Shown here piece by piece: positions 8,371-15,905 of a stretch of DNA of 64,000 nt. Under the pieces are notes generated by a model. That model ran no database searches. It saw only the letters and a program-made list of their open reading frames with translations, and was not told where the DNA came from. The position numbers and the translations under genes are program-made. This stretch comes from Streptomyces sp. JB150 (GTDB taxonomy: Bacteria > Actinomycetota > Actinomycetes > Streptomycetales > Streptomycetaceae), in the NCBI RefSeq assembly GCF_011193355.1, contig NZ_CP049780.1, positions 4,353,085-4,417,084 of the forward strand, in the 5' to 3' direction. Each line of letters starts with the position of its first letter. Positions within the stretch are counted from its first letter, which is position 1.

Positions 8371-9045
8371 GTGAACGCAGGAGAATCGCAGCGCGTGCCT
8401 TGGATCGTGGGGGTGTCCGGGGCTTCCGGGACGCCGTACGCGGCGGCTGTGCTGCGTGGGCTGCTGGAGGCGGGGGAAGCGGTCGATCTCGTCGTCAGCC
8501 GGGCGTCGCGGCTGACGCTGCTGGACGAGACCGGGATCTCCTTCCGGGACGCGCGCTGGCGCGACGACCTGCGGGACTGGCTGGCGCGCGGGGCGGACGG
8601 GAAGCCGGACACCTTCGAGGTCGGCCTGGACCGCGTGCGGTACTGGAGCGCCGGGGACCTGGCCGCGGGGCCGTCCTCCGGGTCGTATCCGGCCAAGGGC
8701 ATGATCATCGTGCCCGCGTCGACCGCCTCCGTCGCCGGAGTCGCGCTCGGGCTGTCCAAGGACCTGCTGCAGCGCGCCGCGAGTGTGGTGCTCAAGGAGC
8801 GGCGGCCGCTCGTCGTCGCCGTCCGCGAGGCGCCCCTGACCGGGCAGACGCTGCGGCACCTGGTCGCGCTGGACGACGCCGGCGCGGTCGTCGTCCCCGC
8901 CTCGCCCGGCTTCTACGCGGGCGCCACCCACATCCAGGACCTGGTCGACTTCGTCGCGGGCCGGGTCCTCGACGCGGTCGGCGTATCCCACACCCTCTAC
9001 CGCCGCTGGGAGGGGGAACTCGGCGGCGGCTCCCGCGACGACTGA
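8371..9045 (+). CDS. ubiX: UbiX-type flavin prenyltransferase
   Basis: A 224-aa flavoprotein with the UbiX N-terminus IVGVSGASGTPYAAAVLRGL, the flavin-binding glycine loop. It also has the GMIIVPASTASVAGVALGLS region and the late EAPLTGQTLRHL stretch. It makes prenylated FMN, the cofactor needed by the UbiD-family decarboxylase at 5378. GTG 8371 is supported by a leaderless -10 element; GTG 8395, with a GGAG upstream, would remove eight residues and is the alternative. It is followed by the AsnC gene. Confidence 0.88.
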   Translation: MNAGESQRVPWIVGVSGASGTPYAAAVLRGLLEAGEAVDLVVSRASRLTLLDETGISFRDARWRDDLRDWLARGADGKPDTFEVGLDRVRYWSAGDLAAGPSSGSYPAKGMIIVPASTASVAGVALGLSKDLLQRAASVVLKERRPLVVAVREAPLTGQTLRHLVALDDAGAVVVPASPGFYAGATHIQDLVDFVAGRVLDAVGVSHTLYRRWEGELGGGSRDD

Positions 9046-9104
9046 CCCTCCCCCACGCTCATTTTCTCGGATCTCGGATCTCTTCAGCGGAAGGCTCGAA
9101 TCGC

Positions 9105-9566
9105 ATGGACGCGGTGGACAGGCAGCTCATCCAGGCCCTCAGGGAGAACGGCCGGGCCTCCTACGCGGAGCTGGGACGCCTCGTCGGCCTGTCGGGCCCC
9201 AGCGTCACCGACCGCATCAACCGGCTGGAGGCGGCCGGTGTCATCACCGGCTACCGCGCCACCGTCGACGCCGCCTCGCTGGGCCTCGGCGTCACCGCCC
9301 TGATCGGCATCTCGCTCTCCGACGCCGCCGACCACGAGGACGTGGCCCGCCGGCTGAAAGACCTTCCCGAGATCGAGGACTGCTGGTTCATCGCCGGCGA
9401 CGACTCGTTCATGCTCAAGGTGCGGGCGACCGACGTGGACGGCCTGGAGAAGATCATCCGGCGGCTGTCCGGGACCAGGGGCGTCTCCCGGACCCGTACC
9501 ACCATCGTGCTCTCCACGAAGTGGGAGAACCGGGTGGGCGAACTGCCGGAAGAGGTCCAGGCGTAG
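9105..9566 (+). CDS. Lrp/AsnC-family transcriptional regulator
   Basis: A 153-aa Lrp/AsnC protein. The winged HTH lies at residues 3-60 (MDAVDRQLIQALRENGRASY, then LSGPSVTDRINRLEAAGVI). The RAM effector domain covers about 68-145 (ALIGISLSDAADHEDVARRL, then FMLKVRATDVDGLEKIIRRL). GCGGAAGG provides the RBS. It sits between ubiX and mqnE and may regulate the cluster or itself. The short gap upstream contains a doubled TCGGATC. The effector is unknown. Confidence 0.88.
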   Translation: MDAVDRQLIQALRENGRASYAELGRLVGLSGPSVTDRINRLEAAGVITGYRATVDAASLGLGVTALIGISLSDAADHEDVARRLKDLPEIEDCWFIAGDDSFMLKVRATDVDGLEKIIRRLSGTRGVSRTRTTIVLSTKWENRVGELPEEVQA

Positions 9567-9599
9567 GTTGGTCGGAGTCTGTCGAGCGAAGGGAACACC

Positions 9600-10763
9600 A
9601 TGGACGTCGGGCTCAAGCGCGAGCTGGAGGAGAAGGTCCGCTCCGGTGAGCGGCTGACCCGCGAGGACGGCATCGCGCTGTACGCGTCGGACGACCTGGC
9701 CTGGCTCGGCGGACTCGCCCACGAGGTGCGCACCCGCAAGAACGGTGACGTCGTGCACTTCAACGTCAACCGGCACCTCAACATGACCAACGTGTGCACG
9801 GCCTCCTGCGCCTACTGCTCCTTCCAGCGCAAGCCGGGGGAGAAGGACGCGTACACGATGCGCATCGAGGAGGCCGTCAAGCTCGCCAAGGCGATGGAGT
9901 CGGAGAACCTGACCGAGCTGCACATCGTCAACGGGCTGCACCCGAACCTGCCGTGGCGGTACTACCCCCGCTCGCTGCGGGAGCTGAAGGCCGCGCTGCC
10001 GAACGTCTCCCTGAAGGCGTTCACCGCGACCGAGATCCACCACTTCGAGACGATCAGCGGGCTCAGCGCCTCCGAGATCCTGGACGAACTGATCGACGCC
10101 GGGCTGGAGTCGCTGACCGGCGGCGGCGCCGAAATCTTCGACTGGGAGGTCCGGCAGTACATCGTGGACCACCGCACCCACTGGGAGGACTGGTCCCGCA
10201 TCCACCGCCTCGCGCACGAGAAGGGTCTGAAGACCCCGTGCACCATGCTCTACGGCCACATCGAGGAGCCCCGGCACCGGGTCGACCACGTGCTGCGGCT
10301 GCGCGAACTGCAGGACGAGACCGGCGGCTTCCAGGTCTTCATCCCGCTGCGCTACCAGCACGACTTCGTCGACATGAAGGACGGCAAGATCCGCAACCGG
10401 CTGCAGGCGCGGACCACCATGGCCACGCCGGCCGAGGCGCTGAAGACGTTCGCGGTCTCCCGGCTGCTGTTCGACAACGTCCAGCACGTCAAGGTGTTCT
10501 GGGTGATGCACGGGCTGCAGACCGCCCAGCTGGCGCTCCAGCACGGCGCCGACGACATGGACGGGTCGGTCGTCGAGTACAAGATCACCCATGACGCGGA
10601 CAACTACGGCACGCCGAACAAGCTGACCCGCGACGATCTGCTGGACCTGATCCGGGACGCCGGGTTCCGGCCGGTGGAGCGGAACACCCGGTACGAGATC
10701 ATCCGGGAGTTCGACGGGCCCGATCCCGCCCGGCGGGAAGCTCCGCAGGCCATGCGGGTGTGA
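9600..10763 (+). CDS. mqnE: Aminofutalosine synthase, radical SAM
   Basis: A 387-aa radical SAM enzyme. The cluster motif CTASCAYC (CxxxCxxC) lies near residues 65-72, followed by the family stretch SFQRKPGEKDAYTMR; ELHIVNGLHPNLPW and TGGGAEIFDWEVR are further signatures. It joins 3-[(1-carboxyvinyl)oxy]benzoate, made by MqnA, to SAM-derived adenosine, giving aminofutalosine. ATG 9600 follows GAAGGGAA. It lies 33 bp after the AsnC gene. It is homologous to MqnC at 27123 but is clearly the MqnE subfamily. Confidence 0.93.
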   Translation: MDVGLKRELEEKVRSGERLTREDGIALYASDDLAWLGGLAHEVRTRKNGDVVHFNVNRHLNMTNVCTASCAYCSFQRKPGEKDAYTMRIEEAVKLAKAMESENLTELHIVNGLHPNLPWRYYPRSLRELKAALPNVSLKAFTATEIHHFETISGLSASEILDELIDAGLESLTGGGAEIFDWEVRQYIVDHRTHWEDWSRIHRLAHEKGLKTPCTMLYGHIEEPRHRVDHVLRLRELQDETGGFQVFIPLRYQHDFVDMKDGKIRNRLQARTTMATPAEALKTFAVSRLLFDNVQHVKVFWVMHGLQTAQLALQHGADDMDGSVVEYKITHDADNYGTPNKLTRDDLLDLIRDAGFRPVERNTRYEIIREFDGPDPARREAPQAMRV

Positions 10764-10793
10764 GGCCCGGTCGTTCTCCGGGTGCGGGTGGTG

Positions 10794-10823
10794 GTGGGCT
10801 GGTCGCGCCGTTCCCCGCGCCCC
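10794..10823. repeat. Streptomyces-type intergenic GC-rich repeat
   Basis: The gap after mqnE contains GGTCGCGCCGTTCCCCGCGC preceded by GGGCT. I recognise this as one base away from a very common Streptomyces intergenic element (GGTCGCGCAGTTCCCCGCGC). No second copy is seen in this window, so the assignment rests on recall. Confidence 0.45.
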
Positions 10824-10845
10824 CGGCGGGGGTACTCCGGGCCTT

Positions 10846-11494
10846 GTGAAGAGCGCGCCCGAGGGCCAGTACACCGCCGAGCCCTTCGTGCCGGCCGGAG
10901 CGCCGGATCTCGACGCCCTGCGGCGGGCCGCCGCAGGGTGCCGGGGGGTGTCCGCTGTATCGCGATGCCACGCAGACCGTGTTCGGGGCGGGTGGCGCGG
11001 ACGCGCGGGTCATGCTCGTCGGTGAGCAGCCCGGGGACCGCGAGGACCGCGAGAGGCGGCCGTTCGTCGGGCCCGCGGGGAAGCTGCTGGACCGGGCGCC
11101 GGCCGAGGCCGGGATCGATCCCGGTGAGGCCTACGTCACCAACGCGGTGAAGCACTTCACGTTCACGCGGGCGGAACCGCGCAAGCGGCGCATCCACAAG
11201 GCGCCGAGTCCGCGCGAGACGAGCGCCTGCGGGCCGTGGCTGGGCGCGGAGCCGGCGCTGGTCGGACCGGAGCTGATCGTCGTGCTCGGCGCCACCGCGG
11301 GCAAGGCGCTGCTCGGGTCGTCCTTCCGGGTGGGCGAGGTGCGCGGGACGGTGCTGGAGCGGGAGATCCACGGGCACCCGCAGCGGCTGGTGCCGACCGT
11401 GCACCCGCCGTCGGTGCTGCGCGCGGACGACCGCGAGGGGGCGTACGAGGGGCTGGTGGCCGATCTGAAGGTGGCCGCGCGCGTACTGGCGTAG
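10846..11494 (+). pseudogene. udgX: UdgX-type uracil-DNA glycosylase, frameshifted
   Basis: A family-4-like UDG. Reading from GTG 10846 gives the normal N-terminus (...DALRRAAAGCRG) up to a run of six G at 10943-10948, where the frame shifts. Removing one G restores C-R-G-C-P-L-Y-R-D-A-T-Q-T and joins the long open frame that ends at 11494. That frame keeps GEQPGDREDRERRPFVGPAG, TNAVKHF, the UdgX-specific KRRIHKAPS loop and the HPPSVLRA motif. UdgX covalently traps uracil-DNA through the loop His. The shift falls between the first two Fe-S cysteines, so the gene as read cannot make an intact protein. A homopolymer sequencing error is the main alternative. Confidence 0.85.
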
Positions 11495-11572
11495 CCGTCA
11501 GAGGGAGTACGCCCTCGTGGGCAGGTGTCGTAGCGGGGGAGCGGACCGTCACCGGCAGCTTGGCGTAATGGG

Positions 11573-11578
11573 TAGCAT
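11573..11578 (+). promoter_or_regulatory. -10 element TAGCAT, leaderless start
   Basis: TAGCAT is followed by 6 nt and then ATG 11585 of the GNAT gene. There is no ribosome-binding site, so a leaderless transcript is likely. Confidence 0.4.
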
Positions 11579-11584
11579 CGCTGC

Positions 11585-12109
11585 ATGGCCCTTACCTTCA
11601 CGCTCGATCCCGCCGTCACCCCCGAGCTGCGTGACGGCATCCTCGACCTGTGGACCGATGTCTCCAACGCGGGCGGAGCCGTCGGCTTCGTGCCGCCGGT
11701 GGAGCGCGAGACGGTCCGGCCGGAGCTGGTGAGGCACCTCGTGGCGATGGCGGAGGGCCGGGCCCGGCTGCTCGTCGGGCACGACGAGGAGGGGCGGGTC
11801 GCCGCCACCGCCTTCTTCCACTTCAACACCCACCGGCTGATGGCCCACTGGGCGTGGCTCTACACGGTGATGGTGCACCCCCGGCACCAGGGCAAGGGGT
11901 ACGGCCGTGACCTGCTGGCCGCCGCGGAGGGTGCCGCGCGCGGCTTCGACGGGATCGAGGCGATCCGGCTGACCTGCCGGGGCGGGCTCGGCCTGGAGCG
12001 GTTCTACGGCTCCTGCGGCTACAAGGAGGTGGGCCGCGTGCCCGCCGCGATCCGGGTGGCGCCGGGCGACGACCGCGACGACGTGATCATGCTGCTGCCG
12101 CTGGGCTGA
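11585..12109 (+). CDS. GNAT-family N-acetyltransferase
   Basis: A 174-aa single-domain GNAT. The acetyl-CoA-binding motif A is VMVHPRHQGKGYGRDLLAAA, followed by a conserved terminal FYGSCGYKEVGR. The acceptor substrate is unknown. The gene stands alone after udgX on the same strand and appears to have its own leaderless promoter. Confidence 0.85.
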   Translation: MALTFTLDPAVTPELRDGILDLWTDVSNAGGAVGFVPPVERETVRPELVRHLVAMAEGRARLLVGHDEEGRVAATAFFHFNTHRLMAHWAWLYTVMVHPRHQGKGYGRDLLAAAEGAARGFDGIEAIRLTCRGGLGLERFYGSCGYKEVGRVPAAIRVAPGDDRDDVIMLLPLG

Positions 12110-12184
12110 CCCCCGTACAAGATCGGCATCCTGGCGTGCTTCACTGGACGCCGGCCCCTATGGGAATCGGAAGAGTGGATTGAG

Positions 12185-12484
12185 ATGCTCCGGTACACGC
12201 TGATGCGCCTCGGGATCTTCGCGGGCTGCCTGCTGGTCGTCTGGGGCCTCGTCTACTCGGGTATCGCCCCGCGCGGTCTCGGCGCCTCCAACGGCCTGTG
12301 GGTCGTGCTGCTCGCGCTGGTGATCTCCGCGCCGATCAGCTTCGTCGTGCTGCGCGGCGAGCGGGACCGGGCGTCCGAGCAGATCGTGCGCAAGGTCGAC
12401 CGGCTGAAGGCCGGCTTCGAGGCCGACCGCAGTCAGGAGGACCGCGCGGACGACGCGGCCCGCGCCCAGGGGCAGACGTCGTAA
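12185..12484 (+). CDS. DUF4229 small membrane protein
   Basis: A 99-aa protein with two TM helices: residues about 7-28 (LGIFAGCLLVVWGLVYSG) and 38-58 (LWVVLLALVISAPISFVVL). A charged amphipathic C-terminus begins RGERDRASEQIVRKVDRL. The layout matches DUF4229, a small actinobacterial membrane family of unknown function. A strong hairpin terminator follows 20 bp after the stop. Confidence 0.8.
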   Translation: MLRYTLMRLGIFAGCLLVVWGLVYSGIAPRGLGASNGLWVVLLALVISAPISFVVLRGERDRASEQIVRKVDRLKAGFEADRSQEDRADDAARAQGQTS

Positions 12485-12503
12485 GACGCGTCACGTCCAC
12501 GGC

Positions 12504-12538
12504 CGCCCCGGTTTCCGAAACCCCTGGAAACCGGGGCG
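12504..12538 (+). terminator. Hairpin terminator after the DUF4229 gene
   Basis: A perfect 13-bp stem: CGCCCCGGTTTCC at 12504-12516 pairs with GGAAACCGGGGCG at 12526-12538 across a 9-nt loop. ATTTGCATT follows. It isolates the DUF4229 gene from the leader-peptide transcript downstream. Confidence 0.8.
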
Positions 12539-12587
12539 ATTTGCATTGTGAGGGTCATATTCCCCCTGTGCCTCTCAAAGTAAGGCT

Positions 12588-12617
12588 TTGAGGTTCCCAA
12601 AGTTCAGGTGTTACGGT
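12588..12617 (+). promoter_or_regulatory. Promoter of the leader peptide-symporter unit
   Basis: -35 TTGAGG (12588-12593), an 18-bp spacer and -10 TACGGT (12612-12617) are visible. The predicted start of transcription coincides with ATG 12625 of the leader peptide, making it leaderless. Confidence 0.6.
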
Positions 12618-12624
12618 CATCGGC

Positions 12625-12732
12625 ATGAAGCCAGCAGTCGTGTCCGTCGACGCGCCGCCCCGCAGCGTTCCGCTCGTGGCCCGTCTGCACGTGGACCTCT
12701 GCCGGTGCGCCTCCGCCGGCTGTCCCCGCTGA
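12625..12732 (+). CDS. Cysteine-containing putative leader peptide
   Basis: A 35-codon ORF not preceded by an RBS but placed at the expected start of transcription. Its second half, LVARLHVDLCRCASAGCPR, matches the short Streptomyces leader-peptide pattern (R/L-H-V-D-L-x-R-x-A-S). It has three Cys codons in the last ten residues. Such uORFs precede sulfur/cysteine genes in actinobacteria and are thought to sense Cys-tRNA through ribosome stalling. It ends 39 nt before the symporter ATG. The regulatory role is inferred; the ORF and its composition are directly visible. Confidence 0.65.
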   Translation: MKPAVVSVDAPPRSVPLVARLHVDLCRCASAGCPR

Positions 12733-12771
12733 CGCATTCCGCCGCGCACCCCTTCCCTCTTTCCCCGGAGC

Positions 12772-14091
12772 ATGTCCGTGTCCGCGAACACGAAGTCCTT
12801 CAAGCTGCCCTTCTGGGCCCAGATACTCGCCGGCCTCGTCCTCGGCGTCGGCCTCGGCTGGCTCGCCCGCAGCCAGGACGTGTCCTGGCTGGTCACCACC
12901 CTGGAGAAGACCGGCGGCATCTTCGTCGGGCTGCTGAAGCTCGCCGTCGCCCCGCTCGTCTTCTTCGCGATCCTCGTCTCGATCACCAACCTGCGGAAGG
13001 TCAACAACGCCGCACGGCTGGCCGGCCGCACCCTCCTCTGGTTCATGATCACCTCGCTGATCGCGGTGGCCATCGGCCTCGCCATCGGCCTGGTCACCAA
13101 CCCCGGCGCCGGCACCGGTCTGACCCCGAAGGACGGTGAGCTGCCGGAGAAGACCGGCTCCTGGCTCGACTTCCTGACCGGGATCGTCCCGACCGACGTC
13201 ATCACGCCGTTCACCGAGCTGAACGTGCTGCAGATCGTCTTCATGGCCGCCGTCGCCGGTGTCGCCGCCCTCCAGCTCGGCGAGAAGGCCCAGCCGATCC
13301 TGACCCTGAGCGAGTCCGTGCTGGAGCTGCTGCAGAAGGCCCTGTGGTGGGTCATCCGGCTCGCCCCGCTCGGCACCGCCGGCCTCATCGGCCACGCCAT
13401 CGCCACCTACGGCTGGGACCTGATCGGCAAGTACGCCACCTTCACCGCCGACATCTACATCGGCTGCGCGCTGGTCCTCTTCGGCGTCTACCCGGCGCTG
13501 CTCGCCACCGTCGCCAAGGCCAACCCGCTGCAGTTCTTCAAGGGTGCCTGGCCCGCCATCCAGCTGGCCTTCGTCTCCCGCTCCTCCGTCGGCACCATGC
13601 CGGTGACGCAGAAGGTGACCGAGCGCCTCGGCGTGCCGAAGGAGTACGCGTCCTTCGCGGTGCCGTTCGGCGCCACCACCAAGATGGACGGCTGCGCCGC
13701 CGTCTACCCGGCGATCGCCGCGATCTTCGTCGCGCAGATCTTCGACATCCAGCTGGGCGTCGGCGACTACCTGCTGATCGCGTTCGTGTCCGTGGTCGGC
13801 TCCGCCGCCACCGCCGGCCTCACCGGCGCCACGGTCATGCTGACCCTCACCCTGTCCACGCTGGGCCTGCCCATGGAGGGCGTGGGTCTGCTGCTGGCCA
13901 TCGACCCGATCCTGGACATGATGCGCACCGCCACCAACGTGGCCGGCCAGGCGCTCGTGCCGGTCATCGTCTCGGCCCGCGAGGGCCTGCTGGACCGCAC
14001 GGCCTACGACTCGGTGGGCGCCGGCTCCCCGGTCGACGAGCCCGCGCCGGTCGTGGCCGACGAGCCGGGGGCGGTCAAGGCCACGGCCTGA
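12772..14091 (+). CDS. DAACS-family dicarboxylate/amino-acid:cation symporter
   Basis: A 439-aa sodium/proton symporter of the glutamate-transporter fold. It carries SRSSVGTMP (serine-rich hairpin), FGATTKMDGCA (NMDGT-motif equivalent) and DPILDMMRTATNVAGQALV (TM8 substrate and cation site). CCGGAG precedes the ATG. Usual substrates are C4-dicarboxylates, acidic amino acids or cystine. The Cys-rich leader peptide upstream favours cystine or another sulfur amino acid (TcyP-like), but this is inference. The last ~35 residues are a Pro/Val/Ala-rich soluble tail. Confidence 0.85.
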   Translation: MSVSANTKSFKLPFWAQILAGLVLGVGLGWLARSQDVSWLVTTLEKTGGIFVGLLKLAVAPLVFFAILVSITNLRKVNNAARLAGRTLLWFMITSLIAVAIGLAIGLVTNPGAGTGLTPKDGELPEKTGSWLDFLTGIVPTDVITPFTELNVLQIVFMAAVAGVAALQLGEKAQPILTLSESVLELLQKALWWVIRLAPLGTAGLIGHAIATYGWDLIGKYATFTADIYIGCALVLFGVYPALLATVAKANPLQFFKGAWPAIQLAFVSRSSVGTMPVTQKVTERLGVPKEYASFAVPFGATTKMDGCAAVYPAIAAIFVAQIFDIQLGVGDYLLIAFVSVVGSAATAGLTGATVMLTLTLSTLGLPMEGVGLLLAIDPILDMMRTATNVAGQALVPVIVSAREGLLDRTAYDSVGAGSPVDEPAPVVADEPGAVKATA

Positions 14092-14116
14092 ACGATCGGT
14101 CAGTAGGGCGGTCGCA

Positions 14117-14134
14117 CGGACCGTACGCTGTCCG
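14117..14134 (+). promoter_or_regulatory. Leaderless -10 with overlapping inverted repeat before tetR
   Basis: TACGCT (14124-14129) lies 6 nt before ATG 14136. It is framed by CGGAC (14117-14121) and GTCCG (14130-14134), a short dyad suited to TetR autorepression. The operator role is inferred. Confidence 0.35.
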
Positions 14135-14135
14135 C

Positions 14136-14765
14136 ATGGGTTCCGTGAAGACCAAGCGGATGCCGCGTGCGGTCCGTGAGCAGCAGATGCTGGACGCCGC
14201 CGTGCAGATCTTCGGGCGGCGCGGGTACATGGCGGCGTCCATGGACGACATCGCGGAACTCGCCGGTGTGTCCAAGCCGTTGGTGTATCTGTATCTGAAC
14301 TCCAAGGACGATCTGTTCGGCGCCTGCATCCGCCGTGAGGCGCGGGCGCTGATCGCGGCGGTGCGGGCCGGCATCGACCCGCAGCTGCCGCCGGACCGTC
14401 AGCTGTGGGACGGGCTGCTGGCGTTCTTCACGCACACCGCCGAACACCCCGACGGCTGGTCGGTGCTGCACGTCCAGGCCCGTACCCACGGGGACGCCTT
14501 CGCCGCCGAGGTCACCGCGATGCGGGACGAGGCGGTGGCGTTCGTGACCCGGCTGATCGCCGGGGCGGCCCCCGATGCGCACGCCGGGCGCGAGATCGCC
14601 GGGCTCGCCCAGTCCCTGGTGGGCGCCGCCGAATCGCTCGCCGCGTGGGCCAACACCACTCCCGGCGTCACCGCCCGGCAGGCGGCGACCACCCTGATGA
14701 ACTTCGCGTGGGCGGGTCTCGGCGGCCTGCTGGAGGGGCGGTTCTGGTCACCGCCGCGAGCCTGA
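14136..14765 (+). CDS. TetR-family transcriptional regulator
   Basis: A 209-aa TetR protein. The HTH spans residues about 15-62 (QIFGRRGYMAASMDDIAELA, then GVSKPLVYLYLNSKDDLFGA). The ligand-binding domain runs to the C-terminus. The start is ATG 14136 with a leaderless promoter. It sits 44 bp downstream of the symporter. Its 3' end overlaps the MaoC gene by 18 bp, tail to tail. It resembles TetR proteins near lipid genes, so it may bind the palindromes at 15718-15747; this is an untested inference. Confidence 0.85.
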   Translation: MGSVKTKRMPRAVREQQMLDAAVQIFGRRGYMAASMDDIAELAGVSKPLVYLYLNSKDDLFGACIRREARALIAAVRAGIDPQLPPDRQLWDGLLAFFTHTAEHPDGWSVLHVQARTHGDAFAAEVTAMRDEAVAFVTRLIAGAAPDAHAGREIAGLAQSLVGAAESLAAWANTTPGVTARQAATTLMNFAWAGLGGLLEGRFWSPPRA

Positions 14766-15680
14766 CCTGCCTGACCCCAAGGGGTCCACGGTCGCGGTGA
14801 GATGGACCCGGCCGCCGCCGCGCAGGGCGAAACGGCCCTTCGCCGCGGCGAATTCGACGGTCCCCGGCAGCGGGAGGGGCGCGAGGAACCGGGCCCGCAC
14901 GCGCACCGCGTCGGGGGTGCCGTGCGCGGCGAGACAGCGGGCCAGTGTCCACATGCCGTGCGCGATCGGCCGGGGGAAGCCGAACGGGCGCGCGGTGAGC
15001 GGGTGCAGGTGGATGGGGTTGCGGTCGCCGGAGACGGCGGCGTAACGGCGCCCGAGGTCCCCGCCGAGGGGCCACGCCGCGAGCGAGGGCAGCGCGGAGG
15101 CCGCGTCGGTGGCGGGCGCGGAGGCCGCGTCGGTGGCGGGCGTGGTCGCCCGGGCGGAGGCGGGTTCGGTCGTCGGGCCGGTGGCGGGTGTGGTCGTCGG
15201 GTCGGTGCGGGGGTCCGTGGGGCGGGCCGTGGCGTGCCGGGCGAGGTAGGTGCTGCGCGACTCCCACACGGTCTGCCCGCCCGACCGCAGCTCGGTCAGC
15301 ACGGCCGCTTCCGTGCCCCGCCGGTGCGGCGCCAGTCCCTCGACGCGCACGGAGAGTTCGTAGGAGACGGTGGCCGGCAGCGCGGTGTGCCGGGTGAGGT
15401 CGAACGAGGTGTGGACCAGACCGAGCAGCGGCAGCGGGAAGGCGCGGGCGCTCATCAGCCGCATGGCCAGGGGGAAGCCGAGGACGTGCGGATACGTCGG
15501 CGGCAGCGCGTCCTCGCCGGTCGGGAAGCCGCAGACGCGCTCGTAGGCCGCCAGCCGCGCCAGGTCGATGCGCACCTCGGGGAGGGTGAGCGGGGCGCGG
15601 GGGAAGGCGGCGTCGGCGCGGGGGCGCCGGAAGGGGGACAGCAGGGCGCCGCGGAGGAGGGAACCGGCGAGCGTGGGCAT
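14748..15680 (-). CDS. MaoC-like hot-dog dehydratase (enoyl-CoA hydratase 2 type)
   Basis: A 310-aa double hot-dog protein. The N-terminal half (residues about 30-150) is a MaoC_N-like domain. The C-terminal half (about 205-300) holds the hydratase-2 motif YAAVSGDRNPIHLHPL followed by FGFPRPIAHGMWT, with catalytic Asp and His. The two halves are joined by a Thr/Ala/Pro/Asp linker (about 150-200) containing ATDAASAP/ATDAASAL, produced by a 24-bp DNA repeat. Probable role is hydration or dehydration of acyl thioesters. It is divergent from a long-chain acyl-CoA ligase with which it likely shares control. Confidence 0.85.
   Translation of the reverse strand: MPTLAGSLLRGALLSPFRRPRADAAFPRAPLTLPEVRIDLARLAAYERVCGFPTGEDALPPTYPHVLGFPLAMRLMSARAFPLPLLGLVHTSFDLTRHTALPATVSYELSVRVEGLAPHRRGTEAAVLTELRSGGQTVWESRSTYLARHATARPTDPRTDPTTTPATGPTTEPASARATTPATDAASAPATDAASALPSLAAWPLGGDLGRRYAAVSGDRNPIHLHPLTARPFGFPRPIAHGMWTLARCLAAHGTPDAVRVRARFLAPLPLPGTVEFAAAKGRFALRGGGRVHLTATVDPLGSGRSGSRR
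15094..15141. repeat. 24-bp tandem duplication inside the MaoC linker
   Basis: GCGGAGGCCGCGTCGGTGGC begins at 15094 and again at 15118, with a diverged third copy after 15150. The unit is a multiple of three and encodes an eight-residue ATDAASAx repeat. Confidence 0.7.
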
Positions 15681-15717
15681 GGGTACGGGGGGCTCCCTGG
15701 GGGCGGGTCCACTGATG

Positions 15718-15747
15718 CTTACTCCGGAGTAAGGTTACCTCAGGTAA
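15718..15747. promoter_or_regulatory. Two adjacent palindromes between maoC and acyl-CoA ligase
   Basis: CTTACTCCGGAGTAAG (15718-15733) is a perfect 16-bp palindrome. TTACCTCAGGTAA (15735-15747) is a perfect 13-bp palindrome. Both share TTAC...GTAA half-sites. They sit 38 bp from the MaoC start and about 160 bp from the ligase start. The form suits a TetR-type fatty-acid repressor acting on both divergent genes. The rest of the 225-bp gap shows no other gene. Confidence 0.6.
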
Positions 15748-15905
15748 GGTCTTGCCGCGTCCGGGAGTTCAGGCCGGCGCACGGTGCGCACGTCTGCCCC
15801 GGATCGGCCCCGAACCGCCGTGGAACTCGCACAGACCCCTCACGCGGGCGCCGTAGGATGCGCGTCCTGCCGGCGGTAACGCCACGAGCCGCCCGGAGGA
15901 GCCGT

